Assembly (NCBI RefSeq): GCF_002278035.1
Contig: NZ_CP022604.1
Coordinates: forward strand, 1,612,001-1,676,000
Length of the DNA stretch: 64,000 nucleotides
DNA from: Ochrobactrum quorumnocens
Lineage (GTDB): Bacteria > Pseudomonadota > Alphaproteobacteria > Rhizobiales > Rhizobiaceae
Direction of reading: 5' to 3'
The position numbers were made by a program, and so were the translations under genes. Shown here one piece after another: positions 17,767 to 26,426 of this stretch; the first letter of the stretch is position 1, and every line of letters starts with the position of its first letter. The notes beneath the pieces were generated by a model that saw nothing but the letters and a program-made list of their open reading frames with translations, was not told the DNA's origin and searched no databases.

Positions 17767-18153
17767 TTATTCAGCAGGAACTGGCGTCGGCTGACCGCTC
17801 TTGTCGAGCGCTACCATCACAAACTCACCATGCGTCACGAGATCCATCTCATCCGCAAGATAGCGCTGGGCCCAAGCTTCCACACGAAGCGTAATCGACG
17901 TGCGGCCAACGCGCGTGATCTCAGTATAAACACAAAGAACGTCGCCGATTTTGACCGGTTTGGCGAAGGACATTTCACGCACTGCCGCTGTAACAACGCG
18001 CCCCTTGGCACGCTCTGCAGCACGGATGCCGCTGGCCGTATCCATCTGCGCCATAACCCAACCACCGAAAATATCCCCAGCTGAGTTGGTATCTTTTGGC
18101 ATTGCCTGTGTACGTACCGTCAGCATGCCCTTGGGCGCATTAATATCGTTCAT
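17767..18153 (-). CDS. Acyl-CoA thioesterase, YciA type
   Basis: Hot-dog fold enzyme hydrolysing acyl-CoA, 128 residues. The segment DIFGGWVMAQMDTASGIRAA carries the catalytic Asp, and RVVTAAVREMSFAKPVKIGD is the second conserved block of the YciA/BACH group. The ATG at 18153 has AAAGGA upstream. The family acts as a homotrimer of dimers. In many relatives of this clade it is a single-gene unit, as here. Confidence 0.88.
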   Translation of the reverse strand: MNDINAPKGMLTVRTQAMPKDTNSAGDIFGGWVMAQMDTASGIRAAERAKGRVVTAAVREMSFAKPVKIGDVLCVYTEITRVGRTSITLRVEAWAQRYLADEMDLVTHGEFVMVALDKSGQPTPVPAE

Positions 18154-18509
18154 CAATAAGTCCTTTGATTGCCTGAATGCATTCCGAATAGCGTAATACC
18201 AAAGTTCAGTGAGTAAGACTCATCGGAATTTGGTTAAGCCCGTGTGGCCACTGAACATTTTCAAGGCGTGATGCGTCAGCTTCTTAGCACCTTGGTATAA
18301 AGCGGTGTTCAGCTGCGAGTATGCTGTAACCCTTGATCGAGGAAAAGTGCGACATCCGCACCGCAGCCATGCAAATCAAACATGAGGCAACACCAGGAAG
18401 ATTAAAATCTTAATTATTAATCACAATAGAAATATTCATACAGACTTTAAAGTAAAAATAACAATCATCTGCTATATATGGATCTATGATATATATATCG
18501 GGGGATAGT
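18154..18509. other. Intergenic region, no gene seen
   Basis: 356 bp between divergent genes. The left part is ordinary composition; the last 100 bp before the SH3 gene are strikingly A/T-rich and must contain its promoter. ATACCAAA near 18197 and CTTGGTAT near 18292 could pair over a long range, but nothing more is supported. Confidence 0.5.
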
Positions 18510-19094
18510 ATGAGATTAATTATTACATCTTCAATTGCTACATTAGCTCTTTTATTTGCAACAAATGCAGAAGCTTCGGCCGGGCTTGCAACTGCAAATA
18601 TTAATCTCCGCACCGGTCCTGGCACACAGTATCCATCAATGGGTAGCATCCCCAATGGGGTTGTTCTGGATGTTGCAGGCTGCACAAGTGGGTACGGCTG
18701 GTGCCGCGTCAATTATCGCGGCCTTGATGGCTGGGCGTCATCAAATTACATCGCGGTTCAGACTGGCGGCGGCGGTTACACCACCAATGACAATTTTGGA
18801 TCAACCGCAGCAGCTGTTGGCATACCGCTCATAGCTGGATTGGTAATCGGTTCAGCAATCAACAACAATCGATGGGATGATGGCCCTAACTGGGGTCCAG
18901 GCTGGGGGCCTCGCCCCTATCGTTCTGGATGGGGTCCGGGTCCATACCGTCCGGGTCCGGGTTGGCGTGGGCCAAACCAGTGGGGCGAGCCCCGTCCACA
19001 TTGGGGCGATCGTCCCGGTTGGAGGGATCATCCCGGTTACCATCCAAACGTTTACGGACCGGGCGACCGCTGGCGCCCACACGGCCGCAGATAA
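18510..19094 (+). CDS. Secreted bacterial SH3 domain protein with Gly/Pro/Trp-rich tail
   Basis: A 194-residue exported protein. Signal peptide MRLIITSSIATLALLFATN is cleaved near EASA. The SH3_3 domain covers roughly 25-80 (ANINLRTGPGTQYPSMGSIP, then CTSGYGWCRVNYRGLDGWAS). A hydrophobic glycine-rich segment (AAAVGIPLIAGLVIGSAI) follows, then a tail of GP, RP and GW repeats. Such proteins usually bind the cell wall. GGGGGA sits upstream of the ATG. The first 20 codons are A/T-rich (ATTAATTATTACATC) and differ from all neighbours. Function not known. Confidence 0.8.
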   Translation: MRLIITSSIATLALLFATNAEASAGLATANINLRTGPGTQYPSMGSIPNGVVLDVAGCTSGYGWCRVNYRGLDGWASSNYIAVQTGGGGYTTNDNFGSTAAAVGIPLIAGLVIGSAINNNRWDDGPNWGPGWGPRPYRSGWGPGPYRPGPGWRGPNQWGEPRPHWGDRPGWRDHPGYHPNVYGPGDRWRPHGRR

Positions 19095-19190
19095 AGCGTT
19101 TGAACCAAAAGCGGGAACCGGTTTTGCGTTGGATAATGCGTAAGAACAAATAGTGCGGTGCAGTTCCTACGATTCAATCCCCACTGGAAC
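19094..19190. repeat. Composite intergenic repeat (A+B, degenerate)
   Basis: Contains the shared core GCGGGAACCGGTTTTGCGTT with flanking AAAGCGTTT/AATGCGTAA (module A), then a decayed module B (GTGCGGTGCAGTTCC ... ACTGGAACC). Same order and orientation as the copy at 22113-22208. Confidence 0.7.
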
Positions 19191-19310
19191 CTCTTCGAGC
19201 ACTTCCTCCTGACAGCTTGATGTCAGGAGCCGTATAGATTCCGGACCGGGTGCATGGGATTTGATCCGTGCACCCTTTTCATTTGAGTTGTGAAATTCCA
19301 TATTGGGTGC

Positions 19311-22112
19311 ATGGCTTCCTCAAAAGATAAATACACTCAGGATTCGCAGAATCAGACTGGCGGCTTCGGTGAAGCACCGCAGTCCGAGTTTTCGGGCGCG
19401 CCGCTGTCCGGGTCCATTTCCGATTGGGCAAAAGAGATCAGCGATGAGGCCGTCAAGCCTCAGGCCAAGGCAAAACCTGCCAAAGCCGCGAAGTCTCCTA
19501 AAAAGGTGCCTGAACGCAGCAAGGAATCCTCGCGCAGCGCGCGCGGAACTTCGATGGGGGGCGCTGCGTCTGCTAAGGAACGCGCTGCCGCAGGTCTCAA
19601 TCCAGTAGCAGGACTGGACATCAGCCTTGAAGACGCAGCCGAGTTTAATCCCTCAGGCGCGACCGCGACCGTTCAGGCACTTTCCGATCTGATTGAATCC
19701 GGCAATCCACTGTTCAAGAACGGCGAACTCTGGACCCCGCATCGTCCTGCCCGCCCGGACAAATCTGAAGGCGGCATTGCGATCCAGATGGAATCGAGTT
19801 TCGAACCATCTGGCGATCAGCCGACAGCAATTCGTGATCTGGTCAGCGGGCTGCAAGAGAACGACCGAACGCAGGTTCTGCTTGGCGTTACCGGCTCCGG
19901 CAAGACCTTCACCATGGCAAAGGTTATTCAGGAAACGCAGCGTCCCGCGCTTATTCTCGCTCCCAACAAGACCCTGGCGGCGCAGCTATATGGCGAGTTC
20001 AAGAGCTTCTTTCCGAACAATGCCGTCGAATATTTCGTTTCCTATTACGATTACTACCAGCCCGAAGCCTATGTGGCGCGGTCCGATACGTATATCGAAA
20101 AGGAATCGACCGTAAACGAACAGATCGACCGGATGCGTCACGCAGCCACTCGTGCTTTGATTGAGCGCGACGACGTCATTATCGTTGCGTCTGTTTCATG
20201 CATTTACGGTATCGGTTCGGTCGAAACCTATACCGCCATGACTTTCGAAATGAAGATCGGCGACCGGCTCGACCAGCGCCAGCTTCTCGCCGATCTCGTG
20301 GCACAGCAATATAAGCGGCAAGACATCAACTTTGTGCGCGGCTCATTCCGCGTACGTGGCGATACAATTGAGATTTTCCCGGCCCACTTGGAAGATCGCG
20401 CATGGCGCATTTCGCTGTTTGGCGACGAGATCGAAACCATCGTGGAATTTGATCCGCTGACCGCTCAGAAGACCGGCGATCTGCAATCGGTCAAGATTTA
20501 CGCAAACTCCCACTATGTGACGCCACGCCCGACGCTCAATCAGGCCATCAAGTCGATACAGGAAGAATTGCAGCATCGTCTGGCCGAACTCACGCGCGCC
20601 GGCCGCTTGCTTGAAGCGCAACGGTTGGAGCAACGCACCAATTTCGACCTCGAAATGCTGGAAGCAACCGGCGTCTGCAACGGTATCGAAAACTATTCGC
20701 GCTATCTGACCGGACGTCAGCCGGGCGAGCCGCCGCCGACATTGTTTGAATATATTCCAGACAATGCCCTCGTTTTCCTCGACGAAAGCCATGTCACAGT
20801 TCCGCAGATTGGCGGCATGTATCGCGGCGACTTCCGTCGGAAGGCGACGCTGGCCGAATATGGCTTCCGCCTGCCCTCCTGCATGGACAATCGTCCACTG
20901 CGGTTCGAGGAGTGGGATGCGATGCGTCCACAAACCATCGCTGTGTCCGCGACGCCCGGCAAGTGGGAAATCGAAGAAGCTGGCGGCGTGTTTGCCGAAC
21001 AGGTTATTCGCCCAACCGGCCTGATCGATCCGCCTGTTGAAGTACGGCCTGCAAAAAATCAGGTCGATGATGTGCTTGGCGAAATCCGCGAAACAGCGCG
21101 CAAGGGCTATCGCACGCTCTGCACCGTGCTGACCAAGCGCATGGCCGAAGACCTGACCGAATATCTGCACGAACAGGGCGTTCGCGTGCGCTATATGCAC
21201 TCGGATATCGACACGCTGGAACGTATAGAAATCATCCGCGATCTGCGCCTTGGCGCATTCGACGTGCTTGTGGGTATCAACCTGCTGCGCGAAGGTCTGG
21301 ATATTCCAGAATGCGGCTTCGTCGCCATTCTCGATGCGGACAAGGAAGGTTTCCTGCGTTCAGAAACCTCGCTCGTTCAGACCATCGGTCGTGCGGCGCG
21401 TAACGTCGACGGTAAGGTCATTCTGTACGCTGACAATATAACCGGCTCCATGCAACGCGCGATGGACGAAACCAGCCGCCGCCGCGAAAAGCAGGAAGCC
21501 TATAATACTGAGCATGGTATCACGCCTGCTTCGGTGAAGAAGAATATCTCGGACATCCTGAATTCGGTTTACGAACAGGATCACGTCCGCGCCGATATTT
21601 CCGGCTTCGCCGAACAGGGCGCGATGATGGGCAACAATCTCGCCTCCCATCTCGAACATCTGGAAAAGCAGATGCGCGACGCCGCAGCCGATCTCGACTT
21701 TGAAAAGGCCGCGCGCATGCGCGACGAGATCAAACGCTTGCGCGAAATGGAACTGGCGATTGCCGACGATCCGCTCGCGCGTGAAGTGGAACTTGAAAGC
21801 CCTGTGACTGGCCGTACTAAGGGTCGTCACAATGCGGGCCGTAAGGTCCATCGCACAGTGGATGCAGAGCCGAAAAAGTCGCTGTTCGCCAAGCCTTCGC
21901 TCGACAATATGGGACCGGGAACCGATGTGGCAAAGCCGCTGTTCCGCAAGAATACGCTGGATGAAATGACCGTTAAGCGGACAGAAAAACCGGCAGGCGC
22001 TGACGACGCAATTATCCGCCGCGAACGTGCTGGCATCGGCTCTTACGAAGATCCGGCTGAGGCCGCACGCAAAAAGCGTCGCCCCGGCAAGACTGGCCGA
22101 CCGGGGCGTTAA
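19311..22112 (+). CDS. uvrB: Excinuclease ABC subunit UvrB
   Basis: DNA-damage verification helicase of nucleotide excision repair, 933 residues against about 670 in E. coli. Walker A GVTGSGKT lies near residue 192, the beta-hairpin [20 protein letters not shown] near 240, helicase motif [10 protein letters not shown], motif [11 protein letters not shown], and the UVR domain that binds UvrC near 780-820 ([20 protein letters not shown]). An N-terminal extension of about 150 low-complexity Ser/Ala/Lys-rich residues and a C-terminal basic tail of about 110 residues (ending [14 protein letters not shown]) account for the extra length. The start at 19311 ([10 protein letters not shown]) is the first ATG. 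I found no LexA-type GTTC-N7-GTTC box upstream. Confidence 0.95.
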   Translation: MASSKDKYTQDSQNQTGGFGEAPQSEFSGAPLSGSISDWAKEISDEAVKPQAKAKPAKAAKSPKKVPERSKESSRSARGTSMGGAASAKERAAAGLNPVAGLDISLEDAAEFNPSGATATVQALSDLIESGNPLFKNGELWTPHRPARPDKSEGGIAIQMESSFEPSGDQPTAIRDLVSGLQENDRTQVLLGVTGSGKTFTMAKVIQETQRPALILAPNKTLAAQLYGEFKSFFPNNAVEYFVSYYDYYQPEAYVARSDTYIEKESTVNEQIDRMRHAATRALIERDDVIIVASVSCIYGIGSVETYTAMTFEMKIGDRLDQRQLLADLVAQQYKRQDINFVRGSFRVRGDTIEIFPAHLEDRAWRISLFGDEIETIVEFDPLTAQKTGDLQSVKIYANSHYVTPRPTLNQAIKSIQEELQHRLAELTRAGRLLEAQRLEQRTNFDLEMLEATGVCNGIENYSRYLTGRQPGEPPPTLFEYIPDNALVFLDESHVTVPQIGGMYRGDFRRKATLAEYGFRLPSCMDNRPLRFEEWDAMRPQTIAVSATPGKWEIEEAGGVFAEQVIRPTGLIDPPVEVRPAKNQVDDVLGEIRETARKGYRTLCTVLTKRMAEDLTEYLHEQGVRVRYMHSDIDTLERIEIIRDLRLGAFDVLVGINLLREGLDIPECGFVAILDADKEGFLRSETSLVQTIGRAARNVDGKVILYADNITGSMQRAMDETSRRREKQEAYNTEHGITPASVKKNISDILNSVYEQDHVRADISGFAEQGAMMGNNLASHLEHLEKQMRDAAADLDFEKAARMRDEIKRLREMELAIADDPLAREVELESPVTGRTKGRHNAGRKVHRTVDAEPKKSLFAKPSLDNMGPGTDVAKPLFRKNTLDEMTVKRTEKPAGADDAIIRRERAGIGSYEDPAEAARKKRRPGKTGRPGR

Positions 22113-22208
22113 AGCATTTCCAGCAAAAGTGGAAACCGGTTTTGCGTTCGGAAATGCGTAGAAAGAAATAGAGCGGTTTCAACGTTTCAATCTTAATTGG
22201 AACCGCTC
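22113..22208. repeat. Composite intergenic repeat (A+B), best-preserved copy
   Basis: Module A: AAGCATTTCCAGCAAAAG ... AACCGGTTTTGCGTTCG GAAATGCG, an imperfect palindrome at 22113-22160. Module B: AGAGCGGTTTC (22170-22180) pairing with GGAACCGCTC (22199-22208). It separates uvrB from the convergent oxidoreductase gene. Confidence 0.8.
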
Positions 22209-22233
22209 AATTCAGGTATTTTTGGAGGGCTGC

Positions 22234-23247
22234 TTACCAGCCTTCCAAAACTATCTTGCCTTTAGCCTTGCCAGTTTCCAACAAGCCATGGGCCGATTTC
22301 AGGTTGGTAGCGTTGATTGGCGAAAACACTTCCGTAACTGTTGTTTTGATCTTGCCCGCATCGATCAGTTGGGCGACTTCATTCAGAAGTTTGCCTTGCT
22401 CATCCATGTCGGCAGTTTCAAAGATCGAACGCGTAAACATCAGTTCCCAGTGCACCGATACGGACTTGCGCTTAAACGGCATGGCATTGAGCGTTTCCGG
22501 ATCATCGATAAGGCCAAACCGCCCTTGCGGTGCAATCAACAAGACAATCTCATCAACATGATTCTGCGTTTGCGTGGTTGAAAAGACAAAAGCTGGCGCG
22601 CCTATCCCCAGAGCTTCAATCTGCTTTGCCAGTGGCTTGCTATGATCGATGACATAATGCGCGCCGAGTTGCTTAACCCATTCCTGCGTTTCCGGTCGCG
22701 ATGCGGTAGCAATCACCACCAAATCAGTCAAAGCCCGCGCCAGCTGGATGGCGATTGAACCAACCCCGCCTGCACCACCAATAATAAGAATGGCGTTTGC
22801 AGCGCCTGGCACTGGCTTGCGCACATCCAGCCGGTCAAACAGCATTTCCCAGGCGGTGATCGATGTGAGTGGCAGAGCAGCAGCTTCACTTTTGGCAAGC
22901 GACGCGGGCTTATGGCCAACAATGCGTTCATCGACCAGATGAAACTCGCAATTGGCACCTGGCCGGATCAAAGATCCTGCATACCAGACCTCATCACCCG
23001 GTTTGAAGTTACGCACGTCGTTACCCGTCTCAACGACTGTCCCGACCGCGTCCCAGCCGAGCACTTTCCACTGGCCAGCTTCTGGCGACACGCCGCTGCG
23101 GATCTTGTAATCGACTGGATTAACTGAAATCGCCTCAACCCGAACCAACAGATCACGGCCCGCCGCTTTCGACTTTTCCAATGTTACGTCGACCAGAGAT
23201 TCTGCACGGTCCAGCGGACCCGCAACTTGATAGGCAACTGCTTTCAT
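22234..23247 (-). CDS. Zinc-type alcohol dehydrogenase-like (quinone oxidoreductase, MDR) protein
   Basis: NADPH-dependent medium-chain oxidoreductase, 337 residues. The N-terminal GroES-like domain includes VNPVDYKIRSG and GWDAVGTVVETG. The Rossmann domain has the nucleotide motif IIGGAGGVGSIAIQLAR. The catalytic zinc ligands of true alcohol dehydrogenases are not apparent, which points to the quinone-oxidoreductase/YhdH-like branch. The start MKAVAYQVAGPL at 23247 is preferred. Divergent from an HxlR regulator 114 bp away, a common pairing in which the regulator controls the reductase. Confidence 0.87.
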   Translation of the reverse strand: MKAVAYQVAGPLDRAESLVDVTLEKSKAAGRDLLVRVEAISVNPVDYKIRSGVSPEAGQWKVLGWDAVGTVVETGNDVRNFKPGDEVWYAGSLIRPGANCEFHLVDERIVGHKPASLAKSEAAALPLTSITAWEMLFDRLDVRKPVPGAANAILIIGGAGGVGSIAIQLARALTDLVVIATASRPETQEWVKQLGAHYVIDHSKPLAKQIEALGIGAPAFVFSTTQTQNHVDEIVLLIAPQGRFGLIDDPETLNAMPFKRKSVSVHWELMFTRSIFETADMDEQGKLLNEVAQLIDAGKIKTTVTEVFSPINATNLKSAHGLLETGKAKGKIVLEGW

Positions 23248-23340
23248 CGTTCTGCTCCATTTGCTATGGACCAAATATTAGACTACTATCACAGAATGTG
23301 AATACGCACAAAAATCGCCAATAGTGTTGTTTTTTGTACT

Positions 23341-23360
23341 TAGTATATAAAGGATACTTA
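23341..23360. promoter_or_regulatory. Candidate HxlR operator in the divergent promoter
   Basis: TAGTAT (23341-23346) and ATACTTA (23354-23360) form an inverted pair just before the HxlR start codon, inside the only promoter region available to both divergent genes. Short A/T-rich inverted repeats of this kind are typical HxlR sites; binding is inference. Confidence 0.4.
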
Positions 23361-23361
23361 A

Positions 23362-23742
23362 ATGACCAAGGCCAAGCACTCGCGCTTCGATTGCAGTCCC
23401 GGCTGTGCGGTTGAAGCCGCCATCAGTCTCATCGATGGCAAATGGAAAAGCGTTGTGCTGTTTCATCTTCTCGACGGCACGATGCGGTTTAATGAGCTCA
23501 GGCGGCAAATACCGGGTGTGACCCAGCGTATGCTGACCAATCAGTTGCGTGAGCTGGAAGAAGACGGTCTGATCGAGCGAAAGGTCTATGCACAGGTTCC
23601 TCCCAAGGTCGAATATAGCCTGTCTCCGCTTGGCCGCAGCATCGAACCAATCCTGCTGGCACTGAAGGATTGGGGGGATACCAATATCGACCGCTTCGGC
23701 AAGCCGTTGCTGGGGCAACCCTCTGGTCAAAAGGCTGCATGA
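23362..23742 (+). CDS. HxlR-family transcriptional regulator
   Basis: A 126-residue winged-helix regulator. CSPGCAVEAAISLIDGKWKS near the N-terminus has the family cysteine, and LRRQIPGVTQRMLTNQLREL is the recognition helix region. The winged part is EDGLIERKVYAQVPPKVEYSLS in two overlapping strands. HxlR proteins often sense reactive electrophiles through the N-terminal Cys. Divergent from the MDR oxidoreductase, its likely target. Confidence 0.9.
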   Translation: MTKAKHSRFDCSPGCAVEAAISLIDGKWKSVVLFHLLDGTMRFNELRRQIPGVTQRMLTNQLRELEEDGLIERKVYAQVPPKVEYSLSPLGRSIEPILLALKDWGDTNIDRFGKPLLGQPSGQKAA

Positions 23743-23745
23743 TAG

Positions 23746-23775
23746 AAAAAAGGACGGTTGAAACCGTCCTTTTTA
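23746..23775. terminator. Bidirectional terminator after the HxlR gene
   Basis: AAGGACGGTT (23750-23759) pairs with AACCGTCCTT (23762-23771), with an A-run on the left and T-run on the right. It lies between convergent genes. Confidence 0.88.
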
Positions 23776-23787
23776 TTGTTGGCTAAC

Positions 23788-24255
23788 TTACCGGCACTGA
23801 CCACCGCCGGTAATGCGATAACCGGCACGTTCTGCTTCACAGCGATTTGAGAATGTCTGCCTGTCATTACCGCGACGCGCGCAAACCGGCATATATTCCC
23901 GTGTGCAAGCACCAGCACTCGGGCGTCCTGGTCTGTTGCCCTGATGTGGCGGGCGACCCGGCCGTTCTCCTCCCCAACCTGCGCCTGGTCCCGATCCCTG
24001 GCCGGGCCGTGAGCTGCACTGGCCGTTACCGACAATCCTATAGCCATCGGCACGGGCCTGACAGGCATTGCCAAAAGTCTTGCGTGAATGACCGCGTTCG
24101 CCACAAACTGGCGCATAAATCATCGGACACATCTGCGGTTGCGATGGACCGGGCCGTACTGGAGGCCGATAATCCGGGCCACCTTCGGCAACGCACCCCG
24201 CCAGAAACATGGCACCCGCGAGCAAGCCCAATCGACTGACTTTATTGAACAACAT
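23788..24255 (-). CDS. Lipoprotein with two Kazal-type protease-inhibitor-like domains
   Basis: A 155-residue exported lipoprotein. The lipobox FLAGC gives Cys21 after the signal peptide MLFNKVSRLGLLAGAM. Two Kazal-like repeats follow: CPMIYAPVCGERGHSRKTFG with NACQARADGY and C-terminal GQC, and CTREYMPVCARRGNDRQTFS with NRCEAERAGY and GGQC. Each retains the C-x(6-7)-PVC pattern and later cysteines of the fold. A Gly/Pro/Arg linker separates them. Kazal domains inhibit serine proteases; in a bacterium the target could be a host or rival protease, but inhibition is not shown. Confidence 0.8.
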   Translation of the reverse strand: MLFNKVSRLGLLAGAMFLAGCVAEGGPDYRPPVRPGPSQPQMCPMIYAPVCGERGHSRKTFGNACQARADGYRIVGNGQCSSRPGQGSGPGAGWGGERPGRPPHQGNRPGRPSAGACTREYMPVCARRGNDRQTFSNRCEAERAGYRITGGGQCR

Positions 24256-24284
24256 AACTCTCTCCCTCTCCTAATCCGCATGTT

Positions 24285-24325
24285 AGAACGCATTTCGATC
24301 TGATTGAATCAGATCGGCGCGTCTC
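24285..24325. repeat. Palindromic element with GATCTGATT core
   Basis: GATCTGATT (24297-24305) and AATCAGATC (24307-24315) form a 9-bp palindrome flanked by GCATTTC and GGCGCGTC. The core matches part of the 18-bp inverted repeat at 15245-15285. Confidence 0.65.
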
Positions 24326-24521
24326 AATACTTTGTTTTCAAGCCCATTTTTTCGACAACCGTTTCACACTTTCGGGTGCGATCTAAGATGGCACAGCAGC
24401 CTCCGAGAACAAGGCGCGATTAAAAGATAATCGGCAACGTTCTCAAAAACCGCATATCGACAAGTCGTAAACATGCATTACTCTACATTCCAAGAGCGGG
24501 ATAAAGGGCGGAATCAACAGT

Positions 24522-25424
24522 ATGAGTCGTCTGCATATAACGATAGCGACATTTGCATTTATGCAGCTCTTAAGCTGGCCTGAAAGCATCAACGCGGCAG
24601 CCCAGACAACGGTCAATCCCGAATCTCTGACCTATGGTCCGCCCATGCCGCCCGAGAAGATCACGCCGACTGTCGGTCGCATTTGTGAGCTCATAGAAAT
24701 CAACGCCGAAGCGAAAGGCATCCCGAAAGACTTCTTTGCGCGGCTCATCTGGAAAGAAAGCCGCTTCGATCATCGCGCAGTAAGCCCGGTTGGCGCTCAA
24801 GGCATCGCACAATTCATGCCTTATACTGCAAAAGAGCGTGGCCTCGCCGATCCATTCGATATTGAACAGGCGATCCCCGCATCTGCAGGCTTTCTAAGCG
24901 AACTCAAACGCGCTTTCGGAAATTGGGGGCTGGCAGCCGCCGCTTATAATGCAGGGCCGACCCGCGTTTCCAACTGGATGCGCTCAGGCGGATTTCTTCC
25001 ACTTGAGACAGAAGACTACGTTCTTGATCTCACAGGCGCTCCCGCTGATAATTTTGCATCCGGCAGCGAGATCACCAACAAGCCGCTCGACGCAAAACTC
25101 AGTTTTGCAGAAGCTTGCCAGCGTCTGCCGATCATTCGCACAGCCACGATACCCATGTCCCGCATTAAGCCTAAGCCCTGGGGCATTCAGGTCGCGGGCA
25201 ATTTTCGACGTAGCGTTGCCGCCAATCAGTGGAGCAGGTTACGCAAGCAATTCTCCTCAGTGCTCGCAGGCCACAATCCGGTCATTAGCCGCGTACGTAC
25301 ACCAATGGCCCGGCGTGGCATTTATGCAGTACGTATCGGAGCTGATAGTCGAGGTGAAGCGGACAACATATGCACTAAACTTCGCGCGGCAGGCGGCGCA
25401 TGCATAGTTTTACGCAATCGGTAA
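24522..25424 (+). CDS. Lytic transglycosylase with C-terminal SPOR-like domain
   Basis: Peptidoglycan-cleaving enzyme exported to the periplasm, 300 residues. The signal peptide ends near ESINAAA. The SLT domain (about 60-170) has the catalytic Glu in LIWKESRFDHRAVSPVGAQG, then IAQFMPYTAKERGL and AAAAYNAGPTRVSNW. The C-terminal 80 residues (WGIQVAGNFRRSVAANQWSR ... GIYAVRIGADSR) resemble a SPOR domain, which binds denuded glycan strands at the septum. It stands alone with no secretion-system genes nearby, so a housekeeping cell-wall role is likely. Confidence 0.86.
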   Translation: MSRLHITIATFAFMQLLSWPESINAAAQTTVNPESLTYGPPMPPEKITPTVGRICELIEINAEAKGIPKDFFARLIWKESRFDHRAVSPVGAQGIAQFMPYTAKERGLADPFDIEQAIPASAGFLSELKRAFGNWGLAAAAYNAGPTRVSNWMRSGGFLPLETEDYVLDLTGAPADNFASGSEITNKPLDAKLSFAEACQRLPIIRTATIPMSRIKPKPWGIQVAGNFRRSVAANQWSRLRKQFSSVLAGHNPVISRVRTPMARRGIYAVRIGADSRGEADNICTKLRAAGGACIVLRNR

Positions 25425-25833
25425 GCAAATGAGCATGCTATACCTTAGTATGAATCGATATATTGCTGTTGGCCTGTGCTATTTTGGTATTGAATGAGTG
25501 ATATTCTCGTAATTTTTGTAAAGATTCGAGACGATACCGTTACGAAGATAACCAATCTCATATTCTATGAAGAATTTGCTTGCCAAATTATGCATCATAG
25601 ATCAGTCTTCGATTGTCCGGGCAATTTGAGTACAAACGGAAGACTGGAAGAACGGCGCGCCGGAACCGCTAGAAGTTCCGGGTCGGAGATTAGTCTCTGG
25701 CAATGATCGGTTCCTCTCCTATGTCGATAACTGCCTGCATGACCCTCTGCCGGGTGTGTGGTGCGTTCGGCGGAAGTTGTAATTCCACTGTCTCTTAATA
25801 AAGCAGTGGCGCCAAGGAAAAGGAACGGATCCC
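25425..25833. other. Long structured leader of the cold shock gene
   Basis: 409 bp without a credible gene. Near the right end are hairpins such as CCGGAAC-N8-GTTCCGG (about 25660-25682), then AAAAGGAAC before the cold shock ATG. Long structured 5' leaders are typical of cspA-type mRNAs and control translation by temperature. A 70-codon open frame at 25494-25706 shows no family features and is not called. Confidence 0.5.
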
Positions 25834-26049
25834 ATGGCACAGACCGGACAGGTCAAATTCTTCAACTCCGAAAAAGGTTTCGGATTTATCAAGCCTGATG
25901 ATGGCGGCGCGGACATTTTTGTCCATATTTCTGCTGTGCAAGCTTCAGGTTTGGCAGGACTTGCTGACAATCAGAAGGTTTCTTACGAGACAGAACCGGA
26001 TCGTCGCGGCAAAGGTCCTAAGGCTGTAAATATCTCGGTTACTGACTAA
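25834..26049 (+). CDS. cspA: Cold shock domain protein, CspA type
   Basis: Single-stranded nucleic-acid-binding protein, 71 residues, one cold shock domain. RNP1 KGFGFIKPDDGG and RNP2 DIFVHISAV are both intact. It acts as an RNA chaperone or antiterminator. Preceded by AAAAGGAAC and a long untranslated leader, followed by a strong terminator at 26080-26104, so monocistronic. Paralogues exist in most relatives, so the exact csp letter is not certain. Confidence 0.93.
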   Translation: MAQTGQVKFFNSEKGFGFIKPDDGGADIFVHISAVQASGLAGLADNQKVSYETEPDRRGKGPKAVNISVTD

Positions 26050-26426
26050 GTCCGAAACTTTACAGAACAAGAATTTGATCCCCGGCTAACGCCGGGGTTT
26101 TTTATTGTACTGAGATTAGCGCCAATCCTAGATCGTGTCGCGCCTAATCGCACCCATGGCGCTCGCTCCAGATTCTTTTAACTAACGCATGTTCGCGAAC
26201 GCTAAATGAATCCATTTAGCTGCAACCCGCTCCAACTCTCAGCGCGCGAAATATTACCGACACTGCATGTATTTTACCGGATAATAAAGGTTTCAGCAGC
26301 CCCTTCACCATTGTTCAGCCTCCATTCATGTCGAGACTATTAACTTGTCATTCATGATTGATGCGGTGTGCCAACTCGGCCCCGCATATCGCCGAAATTG
26401 CAGTTGTGCTTCTGAAGGAGCGGACA
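26050..26426. other. Intergenic region with terminator and twin palindromes
   Basis: 377 bp. Contains the cspA terminator, then two adjacent perfect palindromes, GTTCGCGAAC (26191-26200) and GCTAAATG-N4-CATTTAGC (26201-26220), and the promoter region of the BA14K gene. No other gene seen. Confidence 0.55.
26080..26104 (+). terminator. Terminator of the cold shock gene
   Basis: CCCCGGC (26080-26086), TAAC loop, GCCGGGG (26091-26097), then six T. Confidence 0.93.

Noticed and set aside
19145..19310. LexA (SOS) box upstream of uvrB
   Set aside because: I looked for GTTC-N7-GTTC and GAAC-N7-GAAC and found no properly spaced pair. The 19203-19226 hairpin (TCCTGACA/TGTCAGGA) is not an SOS box.
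24522..25424. VirB1 of a type IV secretion system
   Set aside because: No other virB genes are present and the protein has a SPOR-like tail, so a general cell-wall enzyme is more likely.
25494..25706. 70-codon open frame in the cold shock leader
   Set aside because: No ribosome site, no recognisable protein features, and it lies in what is better explained as a structured leader.
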